Assembly: GCF_014651895.1 (NCBI RefSeq)
Contig: NZ_BMXT01000001.1
Span: 1,054,001-1,118,000, forward strand
Source: Rhodanobacter panaciterrae
GTDB taxonomy: Bacteria > Pseudomonadota > Gammaproteobacteria > Xanthomonadales > Rhodanobacteraceae
DNA length: 64,000 bases
Direction: 5' to 3'
Shown: positions 34,765-42,778 of the stretch, piece by piece
Numbering within the stretch: the first letter of the stretch is position 1
How the letters are laid out: each line of letters starts with the position of its first letter
Made by a program: the position numbers and the translations under genes
Notes under the pieces: model-generated
The model's input: the letters and a program-made list of their open reading frames with translations, nothing else
Told to the model about the DNA's origin: nothing
Database searches by the model: none

Positions 34765-35220
34765 ATGAGCAACGCATCGAGCGCCATCGAACGATTTAGC
34801 CGATATCCGTTGGGTGAGTCCCAGTCCGTGCACTGCCCGGTGCGCGATGTGCTCGACCGCATCGGCGACAAATGGAGCATGCTCATGATCATGGCTCTCG
34901 CGATGCGACCGCACCGTTTCAGTGAGCTCCACCGCGCTGTCCATGACATTTCCAAGCGCATGCTCACCCAGACCTTGCGCGATCTGGAGCGCGACGGACT
35001 GATCACGCGCCATGTCTTCCCGACCAAACCGCCGAGCGTTGAATATCGTCTGGCCCCGCTGGGCCTGTCGCTGCTGGACCCGATGGCGAGCCTCGTCGAG
35101 TGGGCGGACCGTTGCCATGGCGACATCCATGCCGCACGCGCCCGCTTTGACGGCACGCCCGGTGATGTCCCACGTCAGGCTGTTCCTGCTCGATCGAAGG
35201 TTCACAAGAAGATGGCATGA
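34765..35220 (+). CDS. HxlR-family transcriptional regulator
   Basis: Winged-helix regulator (151 aa). The family signature is complete: [50 protein letters not shown] and [13 protein letters not shown]. The cysteine in the first block is the redox-sensing one in several studied members. Divergent from the NmrA-like gene, which it probably controls. The 166 bases after it hold no other gene before the antitoxin. Confidence 0.92.
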   Translation: MSNASSAIERFSRYPLGESQSVHCPVRDVLDRIGDKWSMLMIMALAMRPHRFSELHRAVHDISKRMLTQTLRDLERDGLITRHVFPTKPPSVEYRLAPLGLSLLDPMASLVEWADRCHGDIHAARARFDGTPGDVPRQAVPARSKVHKKMA

Positions 35221-35386
35221 GGCTCGGTTGACCCACTTCACGTCCACTTGCGATCGAGCGCATGGGTCGAAGCCTGTTTCCCACGCGTTGCGTCCAAGCA
35301 TCGTCGCTGACATCTCCTCCGGCGATTTGCCGCTGCCGTTGAATCGCGCCAAGATGAATCGCAATGGCATCGCATCTGGAGTTTCC

Positions 35387-35656
35387 GTGAAAACCGCGAC
35401 CATCCCTTCGCTGCGGGTTGAATCCGTGCTGCGCCGCGCCGCAGAGGAAGTTTTGCGCGACGGGGAAAGTCTGTCCGGCTTTGTCGAGTCTGCGGTGCGG
35501 GCGCAGATTCAGCAGCGCCAGGAACAGGCCGCTTTCATCGCTCGTGGTTTGGCTTCGCGTGATCAGGCCAAAGCTACCGGCGTGTACTTTTCGTCTGGCG
35601 CCGTGCTGAAAAAGCTTGAAGCGCGATTGGCCAAGGCAAAGAAAGCTTCGGCATGA
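35387..35656 (+). CDS. YlcI/YnfO-type (ParD-like) antitoxin
   Basis: Small protein (89 aa) of the YlcI/YnfO family, ribbon-helix-helix-like antitoxins. The sequence TIPSLRVESVLRRAAEEVL, then LSGFVESAVRAQIQQRQEQ and ARGLASRDQAKATGVYFSS, is the standard form. The start is taken as GTG 35387; ATG 35354 in the same frame would add 11 residues. Its stop overlaps the ATG of a RelE/ParE toxin gene (ATGA), as in intact pairs, but that toxin is broken. The antitoxin itself looks whole. Confidence 0.8.
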   Translation: MKTATIPSLRVESVLRRAAEEVLRDGESLSGFVESAVRAQIQQRQEQAAFIARGLASRDQAKATGVYFSSGAVLKKLEARLAKAKKASA

Positions 35657-35736
35657 CATTCAAGATCCGCTTCACGGAGGAAGCGTTAGCCGACCTTGAA
35701 CGGTTGTATGAATTTGCCTTAGCGCACCAGCGCTAA
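35653..35736 (+). pseudogene. Truncated RelE/ParE toxin stub
   Basis: ATG overlapping the antitoxin stop, then MTFKIRFTEEALADLERLYE continuing to a TAA after 27 codons. This is the conserved first beta-strand and helix of RelE/ParE toxins, which are normally 90-100 aa. Everything after helix 1 is missing; the next sequence belongs to the LuxR-type gene. The stub ends in AGCGC-ACCA-GCGCT, a small perfect hairpin at the breakpoint. It cannot be an active toxin. Confidence 0.75.
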
Positions 35737-35768
35737 GATGACCTCGCATGGGGCGAGCGGAGACGGGG

Positions 35769-36182
35769 ATGTGGAAGCGGGTGGTCGGCTACGGGGCGCT
35801 GCTGGCGGCGGGTACGCTTGCCCTACAGTGGCTCGACTACCAGCGTCTGGCGCGGATGCATTCGGGCGACGTCTACTTGTTCCTGGTCGCGGCGGCCTTC
35901 CTGGTGCTCGGCATCGTGCTGGGCGTGCGGGTGTTCGCCGCGCCGGCGCCGGTCGCCTTCGATGGCAACCCGAAAGCGCAGGTGGCGCTGGGCCTGAGCG
36001 AGCGGGAGCTGGAGGTGCTGCATGAACTGGCCGCCGGCCACTCCAACAAGGAGATCGCGGCGCACCTCCACATTTCGCCCAACACGATCAAGACGCACGT
36101 GGCGCGGCTATTCGAGAAGCTGGGCGCGAAGCGGCGCACCGAGGCGATCCGCCGGGCGCGCGAGCTGGGGATCGTGCCCTGA
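35769..36182 (+). CDS. Membrane-anchored LuxR-type HTH regulator
   Basis: Protein of 137 aa. Two hydrophobic helices (VVGYGALLAAGTLALQWL and VYLFLVAAAFLVLGIVLGVRVF) are followed by a LuxR/GerE helix-turn-helix (LGLSERELEVLHELAAGHSN, then HISPNTIKTHVARLFEKLGA). There is no receiver domain, so it is a membrane-tethered one-component regulator rather than a true response regulator. ATG 35769 follows a GGAG-rich stretch; ATG 35748 is an alternative. The DUF4199 gene 109 bases downstream encodes a membrane protein and is a likely partner or target. Confidence 0.8.
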   Translation: MWKRVVGYGALLAAGTLALQWLDYQRLARMHSGDVYLFLVAAAFLVLGIVLGVRVFAAPAPVAFDGNPKAQVALGLSERELEVLHELAAGHSNKEIAAHLHISPNTIKTHVARLFEKLGAKRRTEAIRRARELGIVP

Positions 36183-36291
36183 AGCAGCCCTATTCGGGGT
36201 GAAAACGTCGAAATCACCTGTTTGGGCGATTGCCGGATGGCGCCGGATCGCGGTCAATGGCGGCCCTATCCACCACTCAAGGAGTCACACC

Positions 36292-36828
36292 ATGTTGCGC
36301 ACCATCCTGAAGTACGGCCTGATCGCGGGCCTGGTCGTCGGCGGTTTCGAACTCGTCACCTTCGTCGCGTTCTCCGGGATGCCGCCGATGAAATACGGCA
36401 TGGTGATCGGCTACACGACGATGCTGATCGCACTGAGCGCGGTGTTCGTGGGGATCAAGCGGCACCGCGACGTCGACCGGGGCGGGGTGATCGGGTTCTG
36501 GCCGGCGCTCGGGGTCGGGCTGGGCGTCAGCTTCATCGCCGGGATCTTCTACGTGGTCGCGTGGGAAGCGGTGCAGGCGATGACGCACATGGATTTCGCT
36601 ACCTCGTATTCGAACGCGATCATCGCGGGCGAGAAGGCGAAGGGCGCAAGCGCCGAGACGCTGGCGAAGCTGAGCGCCGAGATGGAGGCGTTCAAGGTCC
36701 AGTACGCGAACCCGATGTATCGCCTGCCGATGACCTTCGCGGAGATCTTCCCGGTCGGCGTGCTGGTGTCGCTGATCTCGGCAGGGCTGCTGCGCAACAG
36801 CCGGTTCTTGCCCGCGCGGCGGGGTTGA
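36292..36828 (+). CDS. DUF4199 membrane protein
   Basis: Inner-membrane protein (178 aa) with four hydrophobic helices: LKYGLIAGLVVGGFELVTFV, MVIGYTTMLIALSAVFVGIK, FWPALGVGLGVSFIAGIFYV and a C-terminal FPVGVLVSLISAGLL. The FVGIKRHRD motif after helix 2 is typical of DUF4199. A strong AAGGAG site precedes ATG 36292. Function unknown. Pairing with a membrane LuxR regulator is seen in other proteobacteria and suggests the regulator senses or controls this protein. Confidence 0.8.
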   Translation: MLRTILKYGLIAGLVVGGFELVTFVAFSGMPPMKYGMVIGYTTMLIALSAVFVGIKRHRDVDRGGVIGFWPALGVGLGVSFIAGIFYVVAWEAVQAMTHMDFATSYSNAIIAGEKAKGASAETLAKLSAEMEAFKVQYANPMYRLPMTFAEIFPVGVLVSLISAGLLRNSRFLPARRG

Positions 36829-37012
36829 GGCGTTTTGCGACTGCGTGTCGATTCAGCGATCAGTCGTTCGTCGCATAGATGGATGGATGCATACACCGCT
36901 GAGGCGTGCGACACACGGGACCGACGCGAGTGTGCAGGCCGCAGAACAGGTAGCAGCCATCCGCATTGCCAACCCTGATCGGGACCCTTCAACTTATACG
37001 GAACAACTTGGC

Positions 37013-37720
37013 ATGAACAACGCTATTCGAACGGCTTCCCGGCGACTTGCCGCCAGCTCGGTCGCCATCTTGCTTGGTGTGTATTGCGCGATGTCCCGTG
37101 CTGCCGACGCGTCCTCACCACCGGCCATGCCCGTCATGGCTGCGCCTCCCGCCGGCGTGTACCAGATCGACAAGTCCCACGCGAGTCTGCAACTTCGGGT
37201 GAGCCATATGGGCTTCTCGACGTACACCACGCGGTTCAGCCACTTCGATGCAACGTTGACGTTCGACCCAGGCAACCTACCTGCATCCAAGCTCGTGGCC
37301 ACCGTCGACGCTGCGTCGTTGGAAATGGATGCGGCACCGAAGATGTGTACGGATATCGTGAAGGGACCTCAGTTCCTGGACACGAACAAGTTTCCCAAGA
37401 TCGTCTTCCGCTCGGAAAAAATCCGGATGACCGGCGCCAAGTCGTTTGAAATCCTGGGCAGCCTGGATCTGCACGGTGTCACTCGTCCCTTGGTTCTCAC
37501 GGGCACTTACAACGGTGGGTATGCAGGAATGCCCGACATGGACCCGCACGCTCGCGTCGGATTCTCCGCACGTGGAGCCTTCAAGCGCTCGGATTTCGGT
37601 ATGGGATATGGCGTACCTGCTCCGGGTACAACCATGGGTGTCGGTGACTTGATCGACATGTCCATTGAGGTCGAATTCACTGGGCCGCCGCTGCGGACGG
37701 CTGCCGGCAGCCCCCACTGA
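37013..37720 (+). CDS. YceI-family periplasmic lipid-binding-type protein
   Basis: Protein of 235 aa. A signal peptide (about residues 1-28, SVAILLGVYCAMSRAADA) leads to the YceI beta-barrel: GVYQIDKSHASLQLRVSHMG, FDATLTFDPGNLPASKLVAT, FPKIVFRSEKI and the late FGMGYGVPAPGTTMGVGDLI. YceI proteins bind isoprenoid or amide lipids in a hydrophobic pocket. ATG 37013 is chosen because it starts the signal sequence. The neighbouring gene downstream is also exported. Confidence 0.9.
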   Translation: MNNAIRTASRRLAASSVAILLGVYCAMSRAADASSPPAMPVMAAPPAGVYQIDKSHASLQLRVSHMGFSTYTTRFSHFDATLTFDPGNLPASKLVATVDAASLEMDAAPKMCTDIVKGPQFLDTNKFPKIVFRSEKIRMTGAKSFEILGSLDLHGVTRPLVLTGTYNGGYAGMPDMDPHARVGFSARGAFKRSDFGMGYGVPAPGTTMGVGDLIDMSIEVEFTGPPLRTAAGSPH

Positions 37721-37835
37721 ATTTTTTCCGATGACTTGTCGAATTCCGGTTCGGCCGTTCGTCGACATCGTGAAAGCAGCCAATCAGCGCCCATCACGGG
37801 CTGACTGAAACGTACCCGTTGTCAGGAGGAATCCC

Positions 37836-38600
37836 ATGCAAAAAGCGAAGCGCGCCATCGAAGTCATGAGCTTTGTACTACTGGCGATGTTCGGCGCATC
37901 GCAGCAAGCGCTGTCGCAGGATGCGCAGAAGTCTGGTGTGGCGCCGTCTTATCCGAAGATGGCTCCGGTTGACCAATACCTGATGACGAACCGGGAGGCC
38001 GAAATAGCCCTGGCGCGAAGTGCGGCGCCGGAGTCCATTTCCCGTGACGCTACGGTCCTGGTGCTGGGGCGCAAGGGCTACCAGACAGCGGTCGAAGGCA
38101 AGAACGGGTTTGTCTGCGTGGTGGGCAGAAGTTGGGGCGGGCCGTTTGACTGGCCGGAATTCTGGAACCCGAAAATAAGGGCCGCCGATTGCCTGAACCC
38201 CCAAGCCGCACGTTCGATCATCCCCATCTTCAATCTGCGCGCCAAGATGGTGATGGCGGGTCGTTCCAAGGCGGAGATGCTGTCGGCACTCCACGCCGCG
38301 TACAAGAACAAACAATTGCCGGAGCTCGAAAACGGCGCCATGGATTACATGATGTCGAAATCGTCGTATCTGACTGACGAAGGGGACCACAACATGCCTC
38401 ATCTGATGTTCGACACCCTGGTCAAAGACGGCAAGGATTGGGGTTCCGGCGCTGAGGGCTCACCGGTCATGTCCAGCCCCTACTGGTTCTTCTATCCGGG
38501 CCAACAAGCCCAGATGAAAGGCTTGCCGCCCATCCTCGTGTTCCTGGTCGGGGCCGCAACGTGGTCCGACGGAACGCCTGCGGGCATGCATAGTCACTGA
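37836..38600 (+). CDS. Exported protein of unknown function
   Basis: Protein of 254 aa that I do not recognise. Residues 1-27 are a signal peptide (MSFVLLAMFGASQQALSQ). The mature part has conserved-looking blocks DATVLVLGRKGYQTAVEGKN, CVVGRSWGGPFDWPEFWNPK and HNMPHLMFDT, and two cysteines close enough to pair. AGGAGGAATCCC precedes the ATG, so expression is likely to be good. The gene is followed within 42 bases by a MITE. No function is offered. Confidence 0.7.
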   Translation: MQKAKRAIEVMSFVLLAMFGASQQALSQDAQKSGVAPSYPKMAPVDQYLMTNREAEIALARSAAPESISRDATVLVLGRKGYQTAVEGKNGFVCVVGRSWGGPFDWPEFWNPKIRAADCLNPQAARSIIPIFNLRAKMVMAGRSKAEMLSALHAAYKNKQLPELENGAMDYMMSKSSYLTDEGDHNMPHLMFDTLVKDGKDWGSGAEGSPVMSSPYWFFYPGQQAQMKGLPPILVFLVGAATWSDGTPAGMHSH

Positions 38601-38641
38601 TACCGGGGCGGTTTGGCGTTGAGAGCATCCTCGCGTGTTAG

Positions 38642-38762
38642 GGATGGTCTGAATAACTCGTCATCCCAGCGAAAGCTGGGATCCAGTGCCATTGCAAGTG
38701 ACTGAAGACGCTGGATTCCAGCTTTCGCTGGAATGACGGGCAAAGAGTTATTCAGACCATCC
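38642..38762. mobile_element. 121-bp MITE with 18-bp perfect terminal inverted repeats
   Basis: Ends GGATGGTCTGAATAACTC (38642-38659) and its exact complement (38745-38762). The tetramer TTAG flanks both sides (38638-38641 and 38763-38766), which fits the YTAR target duplication of IS5-group elements. Inside are two inverted REP-type motifs, CATCCCAGCGAAAGCTGGG (near 38662-38680) and TTCCAGCTTTCGCTGGAA (near 38715-38732). It carries no coding capacity, so it would need an IS transposase elsewhere in the genome. Confidence 0.75.
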
Positions 38763-38798
38763 TTAGCGACCTTCTGCAGCGATCGCGGTGCGGGCGCG

Positions 38799-39962
38799 TC
38801 AATAGCTCTTTCCACGCGCCGACACCGGCCAGACCACCTCCGCCTTGCCGTTGCGCACGCCGACGTACCAGTCGTGCAGGTTGCAGGTCGGGTCGCAATG
38901 CCCGGGCACGAGCTTTAGTTTTTCGTTGATGCGCAGCACGCCGCGCCTGTCCTCGATCACACCGTGTTCGTCCGAGGCGTTGATGTATGCGACATCGTCG
39001 CGGCCGTGGATGACGGGCAGGCCGCTGTCGAGCGACTGCACCTTGAGGCCCGCGTCGCAGACCGCCTGGCCGGGTATCGCGCGGCTCATCACCGAGGTCA
39101 GGATGAACAACGCGTTCTCCCATTCGCCATGGTCGATGCGCTGGCCGTCCTTGTCCCGGATACGTCCGTAGTCCGCATCCATGAAGGCGTAGCTGCCGCA
39201 TTGCAGTTCGTTGTAGATGCCTGATTCGGTCTCGAAGTAATACGAGCCCGTGCCGCCACCCGTGACGAGTTCGGGCGTCAGCCCGGCCACTCGCAGACCC
39301 TCGACGATGGGCTTCACCAGAGCGATAGCGTGGTCGAGCTTGGCCTTGCGGTCCGCGTAGTTTTCCAGATGCTGCATGGCGCCCTGGTACGCCTGGATGC
39401 CGGCGAATCTCAGGGCCGGCGCGGCGTCGATGGCTTGGGCGATCGCGACCGCTTCGCCGGTCGTGGCAACGCCGCAGCGGCCCGCGCCGCAGTCGATCTC
39501 GACGAGGCATTCGATGGTGGTGTCGTGCTTTTGCGCCGCGGCCGAAAGTTCGGTCACGTTCGCCACGTCATCGACGCAGACGGTGATCCGCGCGCCGTAG
39601 CGCGGCAGGCGCGCGAGCCGATCGATCTTGCCCGGGTCGCGCACCTGGTTCGATACGAGGATGTCCTTGATACCGCCACGCGCAAACGCCTCGGCCTCGG
39701 ACACCTTCTGGCAGCAGACGCCGACCGCACCGCCCAGCCTTTCCTGCAGCTTCTGCACATCGACCGACTTGTGCATCTTGCCGTGGCTGCGATGGCGTAC
39801 GCCGTGTGCCTTCGCGTAGTTGCCCATCTTGACGATGTTGCGCTCCAGCGCATCGAGATCGAGGATCAGGCAGGGCGTCTGGATGTCCGCCTCGTCCATG
39901 CCCGGCAGGGCGGGGATGTCATAGCCGACTTCGCAGTCGGCGAAATCCATCGTTGCGTTCAC
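38799..39962 (-). CDS. D-threonine aldolase / D-serine dehydratase-like PLP enzyme
   Basis: Fold-type III PLP enzyme of the DSD1 family (387 aa). The PLP lysine lies in HRSHGKMHKS, followed by the barrel elements CLVEIDCGAGRCGV and TGGGTGSYYFETES. The C-terminal metal site is present (PGHCDPTCNLHDW), as needed for D-threonine aldolase or D-serine dehydratase activity. Start GTG 39962 is preferred because GGAGATTCCC is correctly spaced; ATG 39950 is possible. It is divergent from an alpha/beta hydrolase gene. Which D-hydroxy amino acid it uses is not clear. Confidence 0.85.
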   Translation of the reverse strand: MNATMDFADCEVGYDIPALPGMDEADIQTPCLILDLDALERNIVKMGNYAKAHGVRHRSHGKMHKSVDVQKLQERLGGAVGVCCQKVSEAEAFARGGIKDILVSNQVRDPGKIDRLARLPRYGARITVCVDDVANVTELSAAAQKHDTTIECLVEIDCGAGRCGVATTGEAVAIAQAIDAAPALRFAGIQAYQGAMQHLENYADRKAKLDHAIALVKPIVEGLRVAGLTPELVTGGGTGSYYFETESGIYNELQCGSYAFMDADYGRIRDKDGQRIDHGEWENALFILTSVMSRAIPGQAVCDAGLKVQSLDSGLPVIHGRDDVAYINASDEHGVIEDRRGVLRINEKLKLVPGHCDPTCNLHDWYVGVRNGKAEVVWPVSARGKSY

Positions 39963-40149
39963 GGGAATCTCCGCGGTTCTCAAGTGGCTTGCCGGGATCG
40001 GCATGGTTTCCGGTGATGATGACATTGACGCGCTTGCCCGAAGAAATCCACGGAAGCGGCTGCGGCAGGCCCGATGCGGCATGCAGCATCGGGTCCGATT
40101 TCCTGTCTTGAACGCATAACCTTGGCGAGTGCCAAAACGGAGGGGCGTC

Positions 40150-41100
40150 ATGAGGCTTTGGGCGATTGCGTTGTGTCTGTTGGCCGCATGCGGAAGCACA
40201 CATGCGGCGACAACGGTTTGGCAACCCGCAGCGGGAAACACTCAAATGCCGATCTGGCCGGGAGCGGCGCCTGATGCACAACCTGTTCCCGGTCCGGAAA
40301 CGGCGACGGTGAGCGACAAGTTGTTGGCCGGCAAGCCGGCGACCGCGGTGACCAATGTGACCCGGCCCACGATGACGGTCTACGCGCCCAAGGGGAAGAA
40401 CACGGGAGCTGCGGTCGTGGTGTTTCCGGGCGGCGGCTTCCAGATCCTGGCCATCGACCTCGAAGGCACCGAAACCTGTGACTGGCTGACATCCAAGGGC
40501 ATCACTTGCGTCTTGCTGAAGTATCGCGTTCCGAGCGTGCCCTATGTGTGGAAATGCGATTGCCGACCGCACAATTACCAGCTGTCGGTCCCTTCGTTGC
40601 AGGATGCCCAGAGAACGATGCGACTGGTGCGCCATCACGCTGCGGAATGGCATGTCGATCCGCACAAGGTGGGTGTGATCGGGTTTTCGGCGGGCGGCTA
40701 TCTGGTGGCGGAAATCAGCACGAACTTCAAGCGCCGCCTGTATGCACCCGTCGACGACGCCGACCAGGAAAGTGCCCGCCCGGATTTCGCGATGCCCATC
40801 TATCCGGGGCACCTCGCGGTCGACCACGACAGCAAGTTGAATCCGAATGTCCCTGTCTCACGTGAAACGCCACCCACGTTTCTGGTGCAGGCCGAAGACG
40901 ACAACGTGGACGGCGTCCAGCAATCCCTGGTTTATTTCACGGCGCTGAAGAAGGCCGGCGTGCCGACGGAAATGCACCTGTATGCACACGGCGGACATGC
41001 GTTCGGGCTGAGGCCCACCTCGGATCCGATCACGCGCTGGCCAGCCTTGGCTGAGACATGGATGAGCACCATCGGGATGATTCCCGCGACAGGTCGATGA
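40150..41100 (+). CDS. Exported alpha/beta hydrolase (acetylxylan esterase-like)
   Basis: Esterase-like protein (316 aa). The N-terminal signal ends LCLLAACGSTHAATT, either a lipobox (LAAC) or a normal cleavage site after THA. The hydrolase shows an oxyanion motif VVFPGGGFQ, the nucleophile GFSAGG, Asp in QAEDDNVDG and His in HGGHAFG. It belongs to the group of small-ester or carbohydrate esterases often annotated as acetylxylan esterase-like. GGAGGGG lies upstream of ATG 40150. The substrate is inferred only from family. Confidence 0.85.
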   Translation: MRLWAIALCLLAACGSTHAATTVWQPAAGNTQMPIWPGAAPDAQPVPGPETATVSDKLLAGKPATAVTNVTRPTMTVYAPKGKNTGAAVVVFPGGGFQILAIDLEGTETCDWLTSKGITCVLLKYRVPSVPYVWKCDCRPHNYQLSVPSLQDAQRTMRLVRHHAAEWHVDPHKVGVIGFSAGGYLVAEISTNFKRRLYAPVDDADQESARPDFAMPIYPGHLAVDHDSKLNPNVPVSRETPPTFLVQAEDDNVDGVQQSLVYFTALKKAGVPTEMHLYAHGGHAFGLRPTSDPITRWPALAETWMSTIGMIPATGR

Positions 41101-41196
41101 TCGTCGCATCAGCAAACGGCGCGGACGGTCGCTAGCCTCGTTCGTTTCGATGGTTACCCACTCTGGATATCGTCTTGCTTTTTGTGTAGATAATAA

Positions 41197-41214
41197 ATAT
41201 GATGTGTATCATAT
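41197..41214. promoter_or_regulatory. TetR operator, copy 1
   Basis: Perfect inverted repeat ATATGAT-GTGT-ATCATAT. It overlaps the start codon of the TetR gene, a position suited to autorepression. The same two 7-base arms recur exactly at 41827-41844. Confidence 0.75.
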
Positions 41215-41794
41215 GAAGAAAGCCGCCGTCCGATCCAAGGAAGCCACACACGAACGCATCGTCGAAACTGCCGCGCGCGCTATCCGCCGCAGTGGTTATG
41301 ACGGTACCAGCGTCGCCGACATCATGAAGGAGGCTGGCCTCACGCATGGTGGGTTTTATGCTCACTTCGCATCGCGCGAAGCGATGCTTGCCGAGGCGGC
41401 GGATCGCGCTGGCGCCGAGGCTGTCGCCGCATCGGCGCACATCGCCGCCTCCGTACCGTCGGGGCAGGCGCTACAGTCGCTGCTGCGTGCTTATCTGTCG
41501 AAGGAACACGTAATAAGCCCGGAAATGGGCTGCCCGGTAGCTGCCCTCGGTTCGGAGATGCCACGTCAGGCGCCCGAGGTACGGCGAGCCGCCACGCGCC
41601 GCATCAAGGAAATGATCGATGTCGTCGCCCGTCAATCGCCCGACTGGGGGCAGCCTGGCGCGCATGAGCATGCGCTGGTCACGGCAGCGACGATGGTTGG
41701 CGCCTTGGTCATGGCGCGCGCTGTCGACGACCCCAAGCTTTCCGACGCGCTGCTGAAGGCGGCGTTGAAACACCTCGTTCCCGCTGGCGCCTGA
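41213..41794 (+). CDS. TetR-family repressor
   Basis: Regulator of 193 aa. N-terminal helix-turn-helix: ATHERIVETAARAIRRSGYD, then TSVADIMKEAGLTHGGFYAHFASREAM, the form found in many TetR proteins that control detoxification enzymes. The ligand domain includes CPVAALGSEMPRQ, typical of the same subgroup. ATG 41213 lies within a perfect palindrome, which would give tight autoregulation; an upstream in-frame start at 41150 lacks support. It probably also represses the SDR/MDR operon that follows, which has the same palindrome. Confidence 0.9.
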   Translation: MKKAAVRSKEATHERIVETAARAIRRSGYDGTSVADIMKEAGLTHGGFYAHFASREAMLAEAADRAGAEAVAASAHIAASVPSGQALQSLLRAYLSKEHVISPEMGCPVAALGSEMPRQAPEVRRAATRRIKEMIDVVARQSPDWGQPGAHEHALVTAATMVGALVMARAVDDPKLSDALLKAALKHLVPAGA

Positions 41795-41826
41795 GTGCAG
41801 CCGTGTCGGTGTTTGCTCGACCTTGA

Positions 41827-41844
41827 ATATGATATTCATCATAT
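41827..41844. promoter_or_regulatory. TetR operator, copy 2
   Basis: Perfect inverted repeat ATATGAT-ATTC-ATCATAT, with arms identical to copy 1 and only the 4-base spacer different. It lies 98 bases upstream of the SDR start, inside the intergenic region, so it probably places the SDR/MDR operon under TetR control. Confidence 0.75.
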
Positions 41845-41941
41845 CATTCGCAAGACGAGCGCCACTGCCGCCCAGATCCAACAGCCTCTGCATCGCCATC
41901 ACCGCAACCGAATTCGTGACCATTCACTGAAAGGCATGTAC

Positions 41942-42778
41942 ATGAAACCCAGGAAATCCATCGCGCTCGTCACGGGAGCCTCCTCAGGCATCGGAAAGGC
42001 TACGGCAGAGCGACTCACCCTCGCGGGCTACACGGTCTACGGCACCAGCAGGCGTGCAGCGCAAGCAAACCAGCAACCCTTTGCGATGTTGTCACTTGAC
42101 GTGACCAGTGACGAGTCGGTCGACGCTGCGGTCGGGGAAGTGATCCGACGGGAAGGCCGCATCGACTTGCTCGTGAACAACGCGGGTTTCGGCGTTGCAC
42201 CCGCTGGAGCGGAAGAAAGTTCTCTTGAGCAGGCCCGGGCGATCTTCGATACGAACTTCTTCGGAATGGTCCGGATGACCCGTACGGTCGTCCCCCATAT
42301 GCGACGCCAAGGCACTGGCCGCATCATCAACATTGGCTCCATATTTGGTTTCTTGCCTATGCCCTATATGGCCCTTTACGTCGCAACCAAACACGCGCTA
42401 GAAGGCTATTCGGAGTCCCTCGACCACGAGCTGCGCACGAGAGGCATTCGGGTCTCGGTCATCGAGCCGGCAAACACAAGCACGCAGTTCGACGCGAACG
42501 CACTGGAGCCCGACTCGCAGCTCGAGGAATACCGCGAGATCCGTGCGGCCATGGTGAAAAAAATGAAAGAGCTCGTCGAGGCTGGAGACAAGCCTGGTGT
42601 TGTAGCCGACGCCGTGCTGCGAGCCGCGCTCGCGACCAGCCCGAAGCTGCGATACACAGCCGGTGGGCGTGCACGCGGCCTGCAATTCCTCCGCAGATTT
42701 GCGCCGGCTGGCCTGGTGGACGCCGGGATTCGACGAGATCTGCGACTCGATGCTGTGCCGGCAGGAGAAACATCATGA
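41942..42778 (+). CDS. SDR-family oxidoreductase
   Basis: Short-chain dehydrogenase (278 aa) with TGASSGIG, VNNAGFG, a catalytic Ser in INIGSIFG and YxxxK (YVATK). The extended C-terminus (to 278) and the SLDHELRTRGIRVSVIEPAN block match SDRs acting on hydrophobic carbonyls. AAGG lies seven bases upstream of ATG 41942; ATG 41936 is a close alternative. Its end overlaps the MDR start (ATGA). It is likely to be repressed by the adjacent TetR. Confidence 0.9.
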   Translation: MKPRKSIALVTGASSGIGKATAERLTLAGYTVYGTSRRAAQANQQPFAMLSLDVTSDESVDAAVGEVIRREGRIDLLVNNAGFGVAPAGAEESSLEQARAIFDTNFFGMVRMTRTVVPHMRRQGTGRIINIGSIFGFLPMPYMALYVATKHALEGYSESLDHELRTRGIRVSVIEPANTSTQFDANALEPDSQLEEYREIRAAMVKKMKELVEAGDKPGVVADAVLRAALATSPKLRYTAGGRARGLQFLRRFAPAGLVDAGIRRDLRLDAVPAGETS

